64,000 nucleotides of DNA from Microbispora oryzae (GTDB lineage: Bacteria > Actinomycetota > Actinomycetes > Streptosporangiales > Streptosporangiaceae). The stretch covers positions 1-64,000 of the forward strand of contig NZ_JAFCNB010000018.1 in the NCBI RefSeq assembly GCF_017896165.1. Direction: 5' to 3'. How positions within the stretch are numbered: the first letter of the stretch is position 1; every line of letters starts with the position of its first letter. The notes below the pieces were generated by a model, which searched no databases, was not told the origin of the DNA, and saw only the letters and a program-made list of their open reading frames with translations. Positions 26,446 through 34,122 of this stretch are shown here, piece by piece. The position numbers and the translations under genes are program-made.

Positions 26446-27486
26446 GTGCACCGCCCCCTGGCCATCACCGACGATCGGGAGTTGCTCGACGACCTCCTTC
26501 GCATCGCGGCCGCCGCGGGCGTCGAGCTGGAGATCGCGCGCGCGGCGGCACAGGCCCGGCCGCACTGGGGCCGGGCTCCGCTCGTCGTGGTGGGGGACGA
26601 CCTGGCCGACGACCTCGCCGCCACTGGGCCGCCCGCCCGGCCGAACGTCGTCATCGTCACCAGGACCACCGGCGACCCCGAGATGTGGCGGCGGTGCGTC
26701 GCGGTGGGGGCGCGCGGCGTGCTTGAGCTGCCCCGGGCCGAGCGCCTGCTGGTCGAAGAACTGGGCGACGCCGTGGAGCCGCTGGCCAGAGCCGGCACCG
26801 TGGTCTGCGTCGTCGGCGGCCGGGGCGGGGCCGGAGCGACCGTGCTCGCCACGTCACTGGCCCTGACCGCCTCCCGAGCGGGATCGCGGACGCTCCTCGT
26901 CGACGCCGATCCGCTGGGCGGCGGCATCGACGTGGTCCTCGGGCAGGAGGAGGCGGTGGGCGCCCGCTGGCCCGACATCGTGGGCAGAGAGGGACGGGTC
27001 AGCTTCGCCGCCCTGCAGGGCGCGCTCCCGACATTCGGCGAACTGACCGTGCTGTCGTGGCACCGCGGCCAACCGGGGCCGATACCGCTTGAGGCGATGC
27101 GGGCCGTGCTCGACGCGGCCCAACGCGGCTGTGACCTCGTCGTCGTGGATCTTCCCCGGCACGTCGGCGAGGCGGCGGCGGAAGCCCTGGCCCGGGCCGC
27201 GACGACCCTCGTCGTGGTCCGCGCCGATCTACGCGGAGTGCTGGCCGCTGCCCAGACCGTCGCCATGCTCCGGCGTCACACAGGCGAGCTGCGTGGGGTC
27301 CTGCGCGCCGGCACCGTGGAGCCCGACGTGGCCGCCGGCTCCGCCGGCCTGCCGTCCGCCGGAGTCGTCCCCGAGGTCCGCGCGCTGGTCGAGACGCTCG
27401 ACCGCGGTGATCCGCCTCCGCTCGGCCGCACTCCACTGGGCCGCTTCTGCTCGGAGCTGCTCGCGTCTCTGGCGGACCTGTCATGA
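26446..27486 (+). CDS. ssd: Ssd/CpaE-like P-loop protein of the tad locus
   Basis: A 346-aa septum-site-determining-like protein. The N-terminal part (1-115) is receiver-like (CpaE style). A MinD/ParA-type ATPase domain follows, with the P-loop VVGGRGGAGAT near 122-132, LLVDADPLGGGID near 153 and VVVDLPRH near 230. The P-loop lysine expected after GGAG is absent (GGAGAT), so hydrolysis may be weak. In mycobacteria Ssd affects septum formation and dormancy; in pilus systems CpaE localises the Tad machine. GAGGAG precedes the GTG start. It overlaps tadA by ATGA. Confidence 0.9.
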   Translation: MHRPLAITDDRELLDDLLRIAAAAGVELEIARAAAQARPHWGRAPLVVVGDDLADDLAATGPPARPNVVIVTRTTGDPEMWRRCVAVGARGVLELPRAERLLVEELGDAVEPLARAGTVVCVVGGRGGAGATVLATSLALTASRAGSRTLLVDADPLGGGIDVVLGQEEAVGARWPDIVGREGRVSFAALQGALPTFGELTVLSWHRGQPGPIPLEAMRAVLDAAQRGCDLVVVDLPRHVGEAAAEALARAATTLVVVRADLRGVLAAAQTVAMLRRHTGELRGVLRAGTVEPDVAAGSAGLPSAGVVPEVRALVETLDRGDPPPLGRTPLGRFCSELLASLADLS

Positions 27487-28778
27487 GCGGTTCCCGGCAG
27501 GCGTCCGGCCGGGCCGGCTCGGGCCTGCCCACTGCCATCGGCGATCTCGGGGGGAACTCCCGCGTGGACGCCGATCCGGGCGTGGACCCGCGCGCCGATC
27601 GGCCGGCCCGGGAGCCGGCGGTCGCACCCGAACTGATGGAGTCGGTGCGGGTGCGCCTGTCGCGGTCCGGTGCTCCTCCCACCGCGGCCGAGGTCGCCGC
27701 GGCCCTGCGGGCCGAGCGGGCGGTTCTGGGAGACGCCGAGGTGCTCGCCATCGCCCGCATCCTCCGCGCGCACCTCATCGGAGCCGGACCGCTTGAGACG
27801 CTGCTGGCCGAGCCCGGTGTCACGGACGTCCTGGTGAACGGCCCCGACCAGGTCTGGATCGACGACGGCCGTGGGCTGCGCCGGACCGCGGTGACCTTCC
27901 CCGGCGACGAGGACGTCCGGCGGCTCGCCCAGCGCCTCGCCGCGGCGGCCGGACGACGGCTCGACGACGCCTGCCCCTATGTCGACGCGCGTCTGGCGGG
28001 CGGCGTGCGGCTGCACGCGGTGCTTCCGCCGGTGGCGCCCGAGGGCACGTGCCTGTCTCTCCGCCTCCCGCCGAGAAGGACGTTCACGGTCGAGGAGCTC
28101 GTTCCCCACGGCGGCGCGGCGATGCTCCGGGCAATCATGACGGCGCGGCTGGCGTTCCTCGTCACGGGCGGAACGGGCACGGGCAAGACGACGCTCCTGT
28201 CCGCCATGTTGTCCTGCACCGATCCGGGTGAGCGGCTGCTGCTGGTCGAAGACTCGGCGGAACTCCATCCTCGGCACCCCCACGTCGTACGGCTGGAGGC
28301 ACGGCCGCCCAACCTCGAAGGCGCGGGCGGGGTCGGCCTGCGCGAGCTCGTCCGGCAGGCCCTGCGCATGCGCCCGGACCGGGTGGCCGTCGGCGAGGTC
28401 AGAGGCGCCGAGGTCGTCGATCTCCTGGCCGCGTTGAACACGGGCCACGAAGGCGGCTGCGGCACGCTCCATGCCAACAACGCGGCCGACGTGCCCGCCA
28501 GGCTTGAGGCTCTGGCCTGCGCGGCGGGGCTGTCCCGGGAAGCGGTGCACAGCCAGATCGGCGCGGCGCTCGACGTGGTCGTCCACCTTGTCCGCGACCC
28601 CGGTGGGGGACGCAGACGGGTGGCCGAAATCTGTCTCCTTCACCGTGAGCCGTCCGGACTCGTCGTGGCGGTGCCCGCCGTCACGTTCGCCGCCGACGGC
28701 ACGCCGCACGCCGGACCGTCGTACGAGACGCTCGGGTCACGGTGCGCCCGGCACGGGGAGGCGCGGTGGCCGTCCTAG
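27483..28778 (+). CDS. tadA: TadA/CpaF family secretion ATPase
   Basis: A 431-aa hexameric ATPase that powers Flp pilus assembly. An N-terminal helical domain (about 45-150) contains LAEPGVTDVLVNGPDQVW. The Walker A motif is VTGGTGTGKTTLL near 228-240, followed by the Asp box ERLLLVEDSAELHP, Walker B region MRPDRVAVGEVRGAEVVDLL and the His box GHEGGCGTLHANNA. All catalytic motifs look intact. It overlaps ssd (ATGA) and tadB, as in a coupled operon. Confidence 0.95.
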   Translation: MSGSRQASGRAGSGLPTAIGDLGGNSRVDADPGVDPRADRPAREPAVAPELMESVRVRLSRSGAPPTAAEVAAALRAERAVLGDAEVLAIARILRAHLIGAGPLETLLAEPGVTDVLVNGPDQVWIDDGRGLRRTAVTFPGDEDVRRLAQRLAAAAGRRLDDACPYVDARLAGGVRLHAVLPPVAPEGTCLSLRLPPRRTFTVEELVPHGGAAMLRAIMTARLAFLVTGGTGTGKTTLLSAMLSCTDPGERLLLVEDSAELHPRHPHVVRLEARPPNLEGAGGVGLRELVRQALRMRPDRVAVGEVRGAEVVDLLAALNTGHEGGCGTLHANNAADVPARLEALACAAGLSREAVHSQIGAALDVVVHLVRDPGGGRRRVAEICLLHREPSGLVVAVPAVTFAADGTPHAGPSYETLGSRCARHGEARWPS

Positions 28779-29557
28779 CCGTTCTCGCCGCGATGATCGC
28801 CGCCTGGGTCTGGAGCGGCCCCGACGCCGTCCGCGCCCGGCTGCGCCCGCTCCTCGGAGCGGCCGGCCCGGGGAACGCCTCCCGGTGGAAACGGGCGTTC
28901 ACGGTCCCGCGCGGGCTCACCGTGGGAACCGCAGCGGGGACCGCTGTGGGAGTCACTGCGGGGGTCACTGCGGGGGTCACTGCGGGGGCCGCCGCCTGGC
29001 GGGGCGCCTTCATCGAGCTGTGCCAGGGCCTCGCCGCCGAACTGGCAGCGGGCCGTACGCCGGGCGACGCGCTGGCCAGAGCGATCTCGTCGATCCACCC
29101 GCCGGATCCGGCGGTGCTGGTCCCGGTGACGGCCGCGGCCAGGGACGGCGGTGACATCGCCGCCGCGCTCCGGCGCGCGGCCCCGGAGGCGGGGGGAGAA
29201 GGTCTCCGCCGGCTGGCGGCCTGTTACGAGGTCGCCGTCACGGTCGGAGGCGGCCTCACGGCCCTCGTCGAGCGGCTGGGCGTGTCGCTGCGGGAGGCCG
29301 AGGCGCACCGGCAGGACGTGGCCGCACAGCTCGCTGGTCCACGCGCGACGGCGCGCATGCTGGCGGTCCTACCGCTGCTCGGTCTGCTGATGGGCGCCGG
29401 TCTCGGCATGAATCCCCTGACCTTCCTGGTGGGAGGGCCCGCCGGCATCGCCTGCCTGGTAACGGGTGGCGCGCTCGACGCGGCCGGGGTGTGGTGGACC
29501 AGGCGCCTGGTGGCTCGGGCCGAAGAGATGCCCGGAAATGGAGGCCGCGGCTCGTGA
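28766..29557 (+). CDS. TadB-like inner membrane pilus assembly protein
   Basis: A 263-aa type II secretion F-domain protein. An N-terminal membrane segment is followed by a cytoplasmic T2SSF domain (CQGLAAELAAGRTPGDALARA, then GLRRLAACYEVAVTVGGGL) and two C-terminal membrane helices (about 200-240). GTG at 28766 is preceded by GGGGAGG; a GTG eight codons upstream is an alternative. The gene overlaps the tadA 3' end by 13 bases. It contains a block of 12-bp repeats encoding G-V-T-A units before the F domain. Confidence 0.88.
   Translation: MAVLAVLAAMIAAWVWSGPDAVRARLRPLLGAAGPGNASRWKRAFTVPRGLTVGTAAGTAVGVTAGVTAGVTAGAAAWRGAFIELCQGLAAELAAGRTPGDALARAISSIHPPDPAVLVPVTAAARDGGDIAAALRRAAPEAGGEGLRRLAACYEVAVTVGGGLTALVERLGVSLREAEAHRQDVAAQLAGPRATARMLAVLPLLGLLMGAGLGMNPLTFLVGGPAGIACLVTGGALDAAGVWWTRRLVARAEEMPGNGGRGS
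28952..28987 (+). repeat. three perfect 12-bp repeats in tadB
   Basis: GTCACTGCGGGG three times in frame (28952-28963, 28964-28975, 28976-28987), preceded by two degenerate copies from about 28928. It encodes G-V-T-A-type repeats in or beside a hydrophobic segment. Confidence 0.9.
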
Positions 29558-30504
29558 ACGCGCTGCTCGGGAACGCACTGTTCGCCGGGATTCTCGTCGG
29601 GGCCGGCATCTGGTTGTGGCCGGCCAGGCCCTCACCCGCTCGGCGACTGGCCGCGCTCAGACCCGGTGCCGGCGCCACGAAGTCTCGCCCCGGCGCCCAC
29701 GCCCCGTACGGCGCCTCTGACCTGCATGGAGGTTCTGGTCTGCACGGTGGCTCTGACGGTGGCTCTCGTCTGCACCTGCACGGTGGCTCTGGTCTGCACG
29801 GTGGCTTTCCCCGGGACGCCCTTGACCTCCGCCACGGCCTTCCAGCTGATGCGTACCTGGGACCAGGCACCGCCCGAGACGGCCGAATGCGCGTCAGAGC
29901 CGGACGGCCCCCTCCCGGACTTCTGATCGCCGGGCCGCTCGCCCTGGCCGGTGCCCTCCTGGTGGGCGGCTTCGCGGGTATCGCGGTCGGCGCGGTGCTC
30001 GCAGCGGCGGCGATCGTGATGGCGGCGCGGCGGGAGACGCCGCAGGCCCGGCACCGGAGAGAACGCGTCACCGCCGATCTGCCCTTCGCCGCCGACCTGA
30101 TGGCCTCGTGTATGCGGGCGGGGCAGCCACTGGGCCGTGCCGTCGACGCGACGGCACGGGCGATAGGCGGGCCCCTCGGCGAGAGTCTGTCCTGGGCCGC
30201 GACACAGATCCGGCTCGGGGCCGATCCCACGGAGGCGTGGGAGGCGCTGGGCGCCGATCCTTCGCTCGCACCACTCGCGCGCGCGATGACGCGGGCGGCA
30301 CGGAGCGGAGCGCCTCTGGCCGACGTTCTCACCCGGCTCGCGGACGACGCGCGTCTTGCCGCGCGGGCAACGGCCTCGGCCGCCGCCCGGAGGGCGGGCG
30401 TCCAGGTTGTCGCCCCGCTCGGGCTCTGCTTCCTACCGGCATTCGTGTTTCTCGGGATCATCCCCGTGGTGGCGGGACTCGCCGCGGAGATCGCGCTGCC
30501 GTGA
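29554..30504 (+). CDS. TadC-like inner membrane pilus assembly protein
   Basis: A 316-aa T2SSF-family protein. It begins with one membrane helix (VNALLGNALFAGILVGAGIWLW). A Gly/His/Leu-rich repeat region of about 30 residues follows (near 56-85), then two hydrophobic segments (about 125-165), the F domain (LPFAADLMASCMRAGQPLGRA) and a C-terminal helix (LGLCFLPAFVFLGIIPVVAGL). The GTG start overlaps the tadB stop (GTGA), with GGAGG upstream. The low-complexity insert is unusual for TadC. Confidence 0.88.
   Translation: MNALLGNALFAGILVGAGIWLWPARPSPARRLAALRPGAGATKSRPGAHAPYGASDLHGGSGLHGGSDGGSRLHLHGGSGLHGGFPRDALDLRHGLPADAYLGPGTARDGRMRVRAGRPPPGLLIAGPLALAGALLVGGFAGIAVGAVLAAAAIVMAARRETPQARHRRERVTADLPFAADLMASCMRAGQPLGRAVDATARAIGGPLGESLSWAATQIRLGADPTEAWEALGADPSLAPLARAMTRAARSGAPLADVLTRLADDARLAARATASAAARRAGVQVVAPLGLCFLPAFVFLGIIPVVAGLAAEIALP
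29720..29808 (+). repeat. imperfect 18-bp repeats in tadC
   Basis: Recurring unit CTGCACGGTGGCTCTGGT in imperfect copies, encoding L-H-G-G-S-G. All changes keep the reading frame. Confidence 0.8.
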
Positions 30505-30514
30505 CGACCGGTGT

Positions 30515-30550
30515 TCCACAGCTGTGGATGACCGATTCCACAGCTGTGGA
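30515..30550. promoter_or_regulatory. two identical 14-bp palindromes, 22 bp apart
   Basis: TCCACAGCTGTGGA at 30515-30528 and again at 30537-30550. Each is a perfect palindrome built from two TCCACAG half-sites. Their centres are 22 bp apart, about two helical turns, so two dimers would bind the same DNA face. They lie between tadC and the pilin-like gene, 173 bases before its start. Confidence 0.7.
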
Positions 30551-30604
30551 CATCCCGGCGGGACAAGCCGCGAAATCGCTGTTCTGGGGTGGTTTCCTTC
30601 GCAG

Positions 30605-30629
30605 TCCACAGGCGACTCGTTTTCCACAG
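30605..30629 (+). promoter_or_regulatory. paired TCCACAG sites upstream of pilin-like gene
   Basis: TCCACAG at 30605-30611 and 30623-30629, a direct pair stepping 18 bases, with the same GGCG and A flanks as the pair at 26315-26339 before ssd. Confidence 0.55.
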
Positions 30630-30722
30630 AGCGCCGTACGGTTCCATTCGGCGAACCCCCCGTCGCGCACCCTTGACCTGCACGGGCGGAGGGACTGCCC
30701 GTCGCCCCGTCAGGAGGAATCC

Positions 30723-31325
30723 ATGAACGGATGGACGATCGAGCCGGCGGACGCCGCGCCCTCCCACACCGCACCGGGCACCGAACCGTCCCCGCCTGCG
30801 CCGGGCACCGAGCTCTCCCCGGCCACGCTGGGCGGCGCGGAGCCCGGTCTCCAGCACGCGGGTCTCCAGCACACGGGTCTCCAGCACGCGGGTCTCCGGC
30901 AGCCGGGCCCCCAGCGCAGGGGTCCCCGGCATGCGGCTCCCGTGGCTCAGCGGAGCCCCCGTTCGGTGGCGCCGAGATCTCCGGGGCGGAGCCGGCACCG
31001 CCGGATCAGCCGGTGGACCCGGCTGATCAGGCTCCTGGCGCCGGTCCGGTATCTGCGCTCGACCGGCGGAGAGGGCATGAGCCGGTTCGCCCGGATCGAT
31101 CTCGCGCCGTTCCTCCGTGGAGGTGCGCGCTTGCGTGCGATGGGGCTGCGACGCGTCGTGGCGGCACGCGAAAGGGCCGAAGCGGGCATGTCGACCGCGG
31201 AGTACGCCGTGGGCACCATTGCCGCCTGCGGTTTCGCCGCGCTGCTCTTCAAGGTGGTGACCAGCGCCGAGGTCCGGTCGATGCTCGCCGCCCTCATTCA
31301 GAAGGCGCTGAAGCTGGCCGCCTGA
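30723..31325 (+). CDS. DUF4244 Flp-pilin-like protein with long repeat-rich N-terminus
   Basis: A 200-aa protein whose last 50 residues are a DUF4244/Flp prepilin-like module. AEAGMSTAEYAVGTIAA shows the G-x4-E pattern for prepilin peptidase cleavage, and the hydrophobic pilin helix ACGFAALLFKVV follows. DUF4244 proteins are normally only about 60-80 aa. Here a strong CAGGAGG at 7 bases supports the ATG at 30723, which adds a Pro/Ala/Gly-rich stretch with 15-bp repeats and an Arg-rich segment. An internal ATG at 31078 with GGAGAGG would give a standard-size pilin of 82 aa. Which start is used decides whether the long tail exists. Confidence 0.82.
   Translation: MNGWTIEPADAAPSHTAPGTEPSPPAPGTELSPATLGGAEPGLQHAGLQHTGLQHAGLRQPGPQRRGPRHAAPVAQRSPRSVAPRSPGRSRHRRISRWTRLIRLLAPVRYLRSTGGEGMSRFARIDLAPFLRGGARLRAMGLRRVVAARERAEAGMSTAEYAVGTIAACGFAALLFKVVTSAEVRSMLAALIQKALKLAA
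30846..30935 (+). repeat. six 15-bp repeats in the DUF4244 gene
   Basis: Unit GGTCTCCAGCACGCG at 30846-30860, with two close copies to 30890 and three more divergent ones to 30935. Encodes G-L-Q-H-A repeats. Confidence 0.88.
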
Positions 31326-31397
31326 GCGACCGGGCATTCCACCCCCTTCAGGGATGAGGACTCAGGGTCACGGCAGTGGGACGGACGGGGAGGAAGC

Positions 31398-32330
31398 ATG
31401 GGCGTCGACGGCGCGGGCCGCCGGACCAGTGGACGCGGCCGGGGGGAGACCGGTTCCGTGACAGCGGAGACGGCGGTCGCGCTCCCCGCCCTCGTGGTGG
31501 TACTGGCCGCCGCGCTCTGGGCCGTAGCGGTGGTCGGGGCCCGATTGGAGTGTGAGGACGCGGCTCGGGTGGGTGCGCGGGCCGCGGCAAGGGGCGAGAC
31601 GCCGGAGACGGTGCGGTCCATCGTGAGGAAGACCGCGCCGCTCGGGGCGCGGGTTCGGGTGTCCTACGGGACGGGAACGGTCGAAGTCGAGGTGTCGGCC
31701 CCCGTGCGGTCCTCGTGGCCGGTGACGCTCCCGCGGCTGACCGTCGCGGCCCATGCCGTCACCATGACCGAACCCGGTCTGGTTCCTCCGCCGGCCGTTC
31801 CCGCGCCGGGATCGCCTCCTCCAGATGCCGGGACGCCACTGCCGGCCTCCGCCCTGCCAGGATCCCTTGACCTGATCGGTGCCGCAGGCCTGTCGTGCGG
31901 GCGGGGGTCGCCTCGGACCGCGACGCGGAGAGGGACACGGTGCGCGACGCGGAGACGGAGAGAGGCACAGGGAGAGACGCGGAGAGACCGGGGCTCGGCG
32001 ACGGTGTGGACCGTGACTCTCATGGTGGCGGTGTGGGCGGTCGCCATGGTCGTCGTCGAGACCGGCGCCGCTCGGGTCGCCCGACATCGGGCACAGAGCG
32101 CGGCCGATCTCGGCGCGCTCGCCGCGGCCTCCTGGGCTCTGGCGTCGCCCGAGGACGCGTGCGGGCGGGCGTCGGCCGTCTCCGAGGCGAACGGCGCCCG
32201 TCTCACCTCCTGCTCCGTCTCACACGGGATCGCCTCCGTCTCGACCGGGGTGCGGTTCTCCGTCGCGTTGCTCGGGAGCCGTACGGCGACCGGGACCGCC
32301 CGAGCGGGCCCCGTGGCGGCGGACGCCTGA
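31398..32330 (+). CDS. fused TadE-like / Rv3654c-like pseudopilin protein
   Basis: A 310-aa single frame that joins two proteins usually encoded separately. Residues 1-125 are TadE-like: GETGSVTAETAVALPALVVV has the prepilin cleavage pattern (G then E at +5) and helix, followed by CEDAARVGARAAARGE. Residues 195-310 resemble Rv3654c/TadG-like proteins: GSATVWTVTLMVAVWAVAMVV then RHRAQSAADLGALAAASWAL. The linker (about 130-195) is Pro-rich and then strongly Arg-rich, from a GACGCGGAGA-type repeat. No start codon precedes the second module, so an unfused version would need an internal GTG within the helix. GGGAGGA precedes the ATG. Confidence 0.85.
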   Translation: MGVDGAGRRTSGRGRGETGSVTAETAVALPALVVVLAAALWAVAVVGARLECEDAARVGARAAARGETPETVRSIVRKTAPLGARVRVSYGTGTVEVEVSAPVRSSWPVTLPRLTVAAHAVTMTEPGLVPPPAVPAPGSPPPDAGTPLPASALPGSLDLIGAAGLSCGRGSPRTATRRGTRCATRRRREAQGETRRDRGSATVWTVTLMVAVWAVAMVVVETGAARVARHRAQSAADLGALAAASWALASPEDACGRASAVSEANGARLTSCSVSHGIASVSTGVRFSVALLGSRTATGTARAGPVAADA

Positions 32331-32361
32331 GGCGTGTCTGTCGCAATAGAATCACGACTTC

Positions 32362-32378
32362 TTGGACTTTTTGTCCAA
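32362..32378. promoter_or_regulatory. TTGGAC-TTTTT-GTCCAA hairpin
   Basis: A 6-bp perfect stem with five-T loop in the only AT-rich patch between the fused pseudopilin gene and the surface-protein gene. It could be a weak terminator of the tad operon or an operator for the next gene. Confidence 0.45.
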
Positions 32379-32476
32379 AAGTGACCTGCTGCCGTAAGGT
32401 GCCGCTTGCTCTCCGCTGCCGAGCGGGATTCGGCTGAGGTGGGGTGACCGGACCACTCTCGACGAAGGGATGCGTC

Positions 32477-34066
32477 GTGCCCAGGGTTCGCAGGTATGTG
32501 GCTGCGGTGCTCCTCCCGCCGCTGGCCATGGTGTCCGCGCTGATCGTCGGCGCCCGCCCTGCCGCGGCGGTCGACGGGGAGATCGTTTCCCCCGCGGCCG
32601 GAGAGGTCGTGCGCGCCGCGGGTCCAGTGAACATCTCGGCACGGACGGACTGGTATCAGGTCAGCATGGCCCTCTACGTCGAGGGCCCGTCCGTAGGGCG
32701 CCAGAAGATCGGTTCGGGCGGTGCCGACCAGACGCTCAGCGGATCCTTCGACCCCGGAAACGCGCCCAACGGCACATTCACCGTCAGCCTCTACGGAGAG
32801 ATTACGCACAAGACCTACGCCACCTCGACGTTCGTGCTCAGCCGACCGCCCGAGGCTCCGAGCGGCGTGGAGGCGCAGCTCAAGGATCCGTCCAGGATCG
32901 TCGTAACCTGGGCCAGGGGACCCGAACCCGATCTCCGGGCCTACGACGTGTCCTCCACCAAGCTCGCCAAGGCGGGCTCGGTGCCGGTGGACACGGCCTG
33001 TTCCGGCGGGTTGTGCCAGGCGAGTCTCACGGTCCCGAAGAGCGCGGCTGGCCAGAAGGTGGATGTCGCGGTCCGGGCGATCCGCTCGGACGGCCAGGGC
33101 GGCGAGGTGGGCTCGGCCAGGTCCGCGGCCTATGTCGGTGTTCCGGCCGCCAAAGCCTCGCCGAAGCCGTCACCGGCGGCCACGGCGAAGTCCGGCACGG
33201 AGGCCACCAAGCCCCGGACGGCGCATACGAACACGCGCGGCGGCATTCCCACGCATGTGGCCCCGGTCGTCCCCACGCTGTCCGCCGACCCCGGCGAGGG
33301 GCTTCGCCTGCCGCAGGTGAGCCAGGCGGGTCAGGAGCCGGTTCCGGCACGATCGGCCGTCGGCCTCGACGCGCAGGCATCCTCCGGGCTGCTCGGCGGT
33401 CTCAATCCCTGGGTTTATGTGGCGATAGCGGTCGTGCTGCTGCTCGTGGGAGCTCATCTTGGTGCGCTGATGGTGCGCCGGAGGGCCGCGCCCGTTCCCG
33501 CGTCACCGGTCGCGGGCGACGGCGGCCGGTCCGGGGCCGGGGTCGACCCGGCGACGGGTTCGCCCGCCCTGGCACCCGCGAGGTCGTCCGCCACCACGGT
33601 GAACGGCGCGGGCTTCATCACCCGGCGTCCCACCGTCATCCTGGCCACGTCCACCGCCGGGCCTTCCCCCGCCGAGCCCTCTGCGGCTGGGCCTACCACC
33701 ACCGCGGCTTCCCCCGCCGAGCCCTCTACGACCGAGAGTTCCACGACCGGGGCTTCCACGACCGGGGCTTCCACGACCGGGGCTTCCACGACCGAGAGTT
33801 CCACAGCGGCTGAAGCCTCTACCGCCGTCACCAGCGCTGGCGCGACCACCGACCCTGCCGGTCCCGCCACGACTGCCTCCTCCCCCACGACTGCCCCCGC
33901 CTCGGCTGCTGGCACCGCTGCCCCCGACACCGTCGCGGCGCCCGCGACTCCGGAGCCGGAAGATCTCCGCGGCGACAACGTACGACGGCTCCCGCTGCGG
34001 CAGCCCGAGCCTGACGTCTGGATGGAGGAGGACGAGGCGCTGCCCGGCGCTCGCGTCGATCGCTGA
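32477..34066 (+). CDS. secreted, membrane-anchored surface protein with Fn3-like domain
   Basis: A 529-aa protein of unknown function. A cleavable signal peptide (1-31, ending ARPAAA) is followed by an extracytoplasmic region with two beta-rich modules. These are an Ig-like domain with YVEGPSVGRQKIG, and an Fn3-like one beginning PPEAPSGVEAQL with DLRAYDVSS and GQKVDVAVRAIRSDG. A Pro/Ser/Thr linker precedes a membrane helix near 318-340 (WVYVAIAVVLLLVGAHLGALM). The cytoplasmic tail of about 190 residues is Ala/Ser/Thr/Pro-rich with 15-bp repeats and ends in an acidic LPLRQPEPDVWMEEDE. GTG at 32477 is preceded by GAAGGGA. Position suggests a role at the cell surface with the pilus locus. Confidence 0.82.
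   Translation: MPRVRRYVAAVLLPPLAMVSALIVGARPAAAVDGEIVSPAAGEVVRAAGPVNISARTDWYQVSMALYVEGPSVGRQKIGSGGADQTLSGSFDPGNAPNGTFTVSLYGEITHKTYATSTFVLSRPPEAPSGVEAQLKDPSRIVVTWARGPEPDLRAYDVSSTKLAKAGSVPVDTACSGGLCQASLTVPKSAAGQKVDVAVRAIRSDGQGGEVGSARSAAYVGVPAAKASPKPSPAATAKSGTEATKPRTAHTNTRGGIPTHVAPVVPTLSADPGEGLRLPQVSQAGQEPVPARSAVGLDAQASSGLLGGLNPWVYVAIAVVLLLVGAHLGALMVRRRAAPVPASPVAGDGGRSGAGVDPATGSPALAPARSSATTVNGAGFITRRPTVILATSTAGPSPAEPSAAGPTTTAASPAEPSTTESSTTGASTTGASTTGASTTESSTAAEASTAVTSAGATTDPAGPATTASSPTTAPASAAGTAAPDTVAAPATPEPEDLRGDNVRRLPLRQPEPDVWMEEDEALPGARVDR
33737..33796 (+). repeat. four 15-bp repeats in surface-protein tail
   Basis: Unit GCTTCCACGACCGGG, four tandem copies with one or two changes in the outer units (33737-33796), encoding S-T-T-G-A. 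Confidence 0.9.
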
Positions 34067-34118
34067 GCTCGATCGCCGGGCTCGATCGCTGGGCTCGATC
34101 GCTGGGCTCGATCGGCTC
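34067..34118. repeat. noncoding 13-bp tandem repeats
   Basis: GCTCGATCGCYGG three times (34067-34079, 34080-34092, 34093-34105) plus a partial copy. They begin at the base after the surface-protein stop and end 5 bases before the helicase stop. Each unit contains CGATCG, so the array can form cruciform-like pairings and may stop converging transcription. Confidence 0.85.
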
Positions 34119-34122
34119 GCGG

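Noticed and set aside
30515-30629. TCCACAG words read as DnaA boxes
   Set aside because: DnaA boxes need TTRTCCACA. These sites lack the 5' TTR-T part and are arranged as palindromes and spaced pairs in a single intergenic gap, with no dnaA or dnaN nearby.
31895-32437. alternative frame across the second half of the fused pseudopilin gene
   Set aside because: It is rich in Arg/Asp repeats without hydrophobic segments, whereas the annotated frame shows a pilin-like helix and conserved pattern.
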